From NCBI GenBank assembly GCA_030599435.1, contig JAUVNZ010000085.1, forward strand, positions 1 to 6,921: a DNA stretch of 6,921 nt, in the 5' to 3' direction. Positions 5,744-6,921 of the stretch are shown piece by piece (within the stretch, counting starts at the first letter, position 1; the number at the start of each line of letters is the position of its first letter). Made by a program: the position numbers and the translations under genes. The notes beneath the pieces are model-generated. The model did not search any database. It was not told the origin of the DNA and was given only the letters and a program-made list of their open reading frames with translations. Source of the stretch: Gammaproteobacteria bacterium. Lineage in GTDB: Bacteria; Pseudomonadota; Gammaproteobacteria; SZUA-152.

Positions 5744-6634
5744 ATGTCAAATCAACAAATCGAACGCGGCGCTAGTCTTTTAGATTACTTAAAAGCCTGG
5801 CCATCTTATTTTTTACCACATCATGCCTTGTCCCGCGTAATGCATGCTGTTACCCGCAGTGAAATTGTCTGGTGGAAAAGCCGCTTCACTCGCTGGTTTG
5901 TCAAACAATTCAACGTTGACATGAGCCTGGCACAGGAACCAGACCTCGAGTCATACCCCAGCTTTAATGCCTTTTTTACTCGTGCTCTACGATCTGATGC
6001 ACGCCCCATCAATGACGATAACAAAACTCTCACCTGCCCTGTGGATGGTTCTGTCAGTCAATTGGGTGACATTAAAGATGGACGTATTTTCCAGGCCAAA
6101 GGCCGTGACTATTCTTTGTTAGAACTATTAGGTGGAGACGTTAGAGCTGCTGAGAAATTTGAAAATGGTAAATTTGCTACCCTGTATCTTTCGCCTCGTG
6201 ACTACCATCGAATCCATATCCCAGTTGATGGCAAGCTCACTGCCATGACTCATATCCCCGGCCGACTCTTTAGTGTCAGCCCTGCCACTGCTCGAGCAGT
6301 TCCCCGCCTGTTTGCCCGCAATGAACGTGTAGTTGCCTATTTTGATACTGAGGTTGGCCCTATGGCGATGGTACTGGTCGGCGCTATTTTTGTAGCTAGC
6401 ATTGAAACTGTATGGGCAGGAGAAGTAACACCACCTGCCGGTAAAGAAATTCGTCACTGGAAGTATGGGCCTGATAACACTGTGCATAACTTTCAAAAAG
6501 GTGAAGAAATAGGACGCTTCAATATGGGTTCGACGGTTATCCTGCTTCACGGTGCCAATGTAATCGATTGGCTCAATGATATTAAGGCTGGCAATAGCAT
6601 CCAGATGGGACAAGCCCTGGCGAAATGCCTTTAA
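5744..6634 (+). CDS. psd: Phosphatidylserine decarboxylase proenzyme
   Basis: Converts phosphatidylserine to phosphatidylethanolamine at the inner membrane. The proenzyme cuts itself into a large beta and a small alpha chain, creating a pyruvoyl group from the serine of the GST motif. Numbered from ATG 5744 (296 aa), the parts are: an N-terminal membrane-associating region with LLDYLKAWPSYFLPHHALSRVM, PSFNAFFTRAL, CPVDGSVSQLG with catalytic Asp101, YLSPRDYHRIHIPVDG with His155 and His158, a core with VGAIFVASIETVW, and FNMGSTVILL with Ser263 as the pyruvoyl precursor. The spacing of Asp101 to His158 matches the E. coli D90-H147 pair. All processing and catalytic residues are present, so the enzyme should be active. 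A longer form from TTG 5708 adds 12 residues, but the family normally begins close to this ATG. Ribosome site is weak (AGAG upstream). It diverges from hemH. Confidence 0.96.
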   Translation: MSNQQIERGASLLDYLKAWPSYFLPHHALSRVMHAVTRSEIVWWKSRFTRWFVKQFNVDMSLAQEPDLESYPSFNAFFTRALRSDARPINDDNKTLTCPVDGSVSQLGDIKDGRIFQAKGRDYSLLELLGGDVRAAEKFENGKFATLYLSPRDYHRIHIPVDGKLTAMTHIPGRLFSVSPATARAVPRLFARNERVVAYFDTEVGPMAMVLVGAIFVASIETVWAGEVTPPAGKEIRHWKYGPDNTVHNFQKGEEIGRFNMGSTVILLHGANVIDWLNDIKAGNSIQMGQALAKCL

Positions 6635-6726
6635 TTTACGAGCAATTTGCGACTGCCATCACCTTATAACGGCTTCAGGATGAACTATGCTTATAGCAGA
6701 GAATATTAACTGCGTGAGGTAGGACT
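6635..6726. other. Intergenic gap between psd and the four-cysteine protein gene
   Basis: No gene and no convincing terminator is seen in these 92 bases. A 9-codon frame from ATG 6680 to TAA 6709 has nothing to support it. A strong ribosome site, TGAGGT (6715-6720), sits six bases before GTG 6727. A weak extended -10-like TGCTTATAG precedes it, so the downstream gene may have its own promoter or may be read through from psd. Confidence 0.4.
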
Positions 6727-6921
6727 GTGACAGATAAACCAATTCCAAAAGAACCGAAAAACGTCAGCTGCGATGTGTGCCTGACGGAAATTCCTGAGTC
6801 CGTGGCAATGAGCAGCGAGGGTGATGAGTACACGCAGCATTTTTGCGGAATCGAATGCTACGATAAATGGCGAGAAAGTGAAGAATCGTCACCTGCCGTA
6901 GAGAAAACCGAGGCAAGCAAC
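6727..6921 (+). CDS. Small four-cysteine zinc-binding-like protein (DUF3330-like), 3' end missing
   Basis: The frame begins at GTG 6727 behind a good Shine-Dalgarno (GAGGT, six-base gap) and is still open at the window edge, giving 65 codons so far. This start is favoured by the ribosome site. The core reads VSCDVCLTEIP (Cys15, Cys18), then Y35 and HFCGIECYDKW (Cys40, Cys44), a CxxC-x21-CxxxC layout typical of small zinc-binding folds. The combination CxVCL.EIP, then FCG.ECY.KW resembles DUF3330 proteins, which I know mostly from small stand-alone proteins, some carried near mercury-resistance genes in Tn21-type transposons. No such transposon or mer gene is visible here. The N terminus and the stretch after the core are charged and probably disordered. 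There is no signal peptide, so it should be cytoplasmic. The function is unknown; metal binding is inferred from the cysteine spacing. Confidence 0.82.
   Translation, partial: MTDKPIPKEPKNVSCDVCLTEIPESVAMSSEGDEYTQHFCGIECYDKWRESEESSPAVEKTEASN

Noticed and set aside
6128..6613. 161-codon open frame antisense to psd
   Set aside because: It lies entirely within a confidently assigned psd in the opposite strand, has no ribosome site or recognisable domain, and its protein looks compositionally arbitrary.

Overview
The window looks like chromosomal DNA from a gammaproteobacterium of AT-leaning composition. The evidence is the style of its proteins: a ferrochelatase of the proteobacterial type, a prokaryotic phosphatidylserine decarboxylase with the GST processing site, a bacterial M23 peptidase with a beta-rich N-terminal part, and a PAS-GGDEF-EAL regulator. 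I cannot name a genus. No insertion sequence, CRISPR array, tRNA, rRNA or phage gene was seen.

Layout from left to right: (1) the 3' part of a plus-strand M23 zinc metallopeptidase gene, cut by the left edge, followed after 16 bases by a 142-codon gene of unknown function. (2) Convergent to these, a minus-strand pair: a secreted PhnD-like phosphonate/phosphate-type substrate-binding protein (upstream) and, 26 bases later, a membrane-bound PAS-GGDEF-EAL cyclic-di-GMP enzyme. A nested inverted repeat lies where the convergent genes meet. (3) A 142-base gap rich in inverted repeats, then minus-strand hemH (ferrochelatase). (4) A 184-base divergent promoter region, then plus-strand psd (phosphatidylserine decarboxylase). 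(5) A 92-base gap and the 5' part of a small four-cysteine protein resembling DUF3330, cut by the right edge.

How the genes relate: the peptidase (cell-wall remodelling), hemH (last step of protoheme synthesis) and psd (phosphatidylethanolamine synthesis) are housekeeping envelope or cofactor genes with no obvious common pathway. The most distinctive part is the binding protein plus cyclic-di-GMP enzyme pair. No ABC permease or ATPase lies beside the binding protein, so it plausibly works as a periplasmic sensor that feeds the membrane-anchored diguanylate cyclase/phosphodiesterase rather than as a transport component. That is inference from gene order. Related pairings of PhnD-like proteins with signalling enzymes are known, so it is an understudied module rather than a clearly new system.
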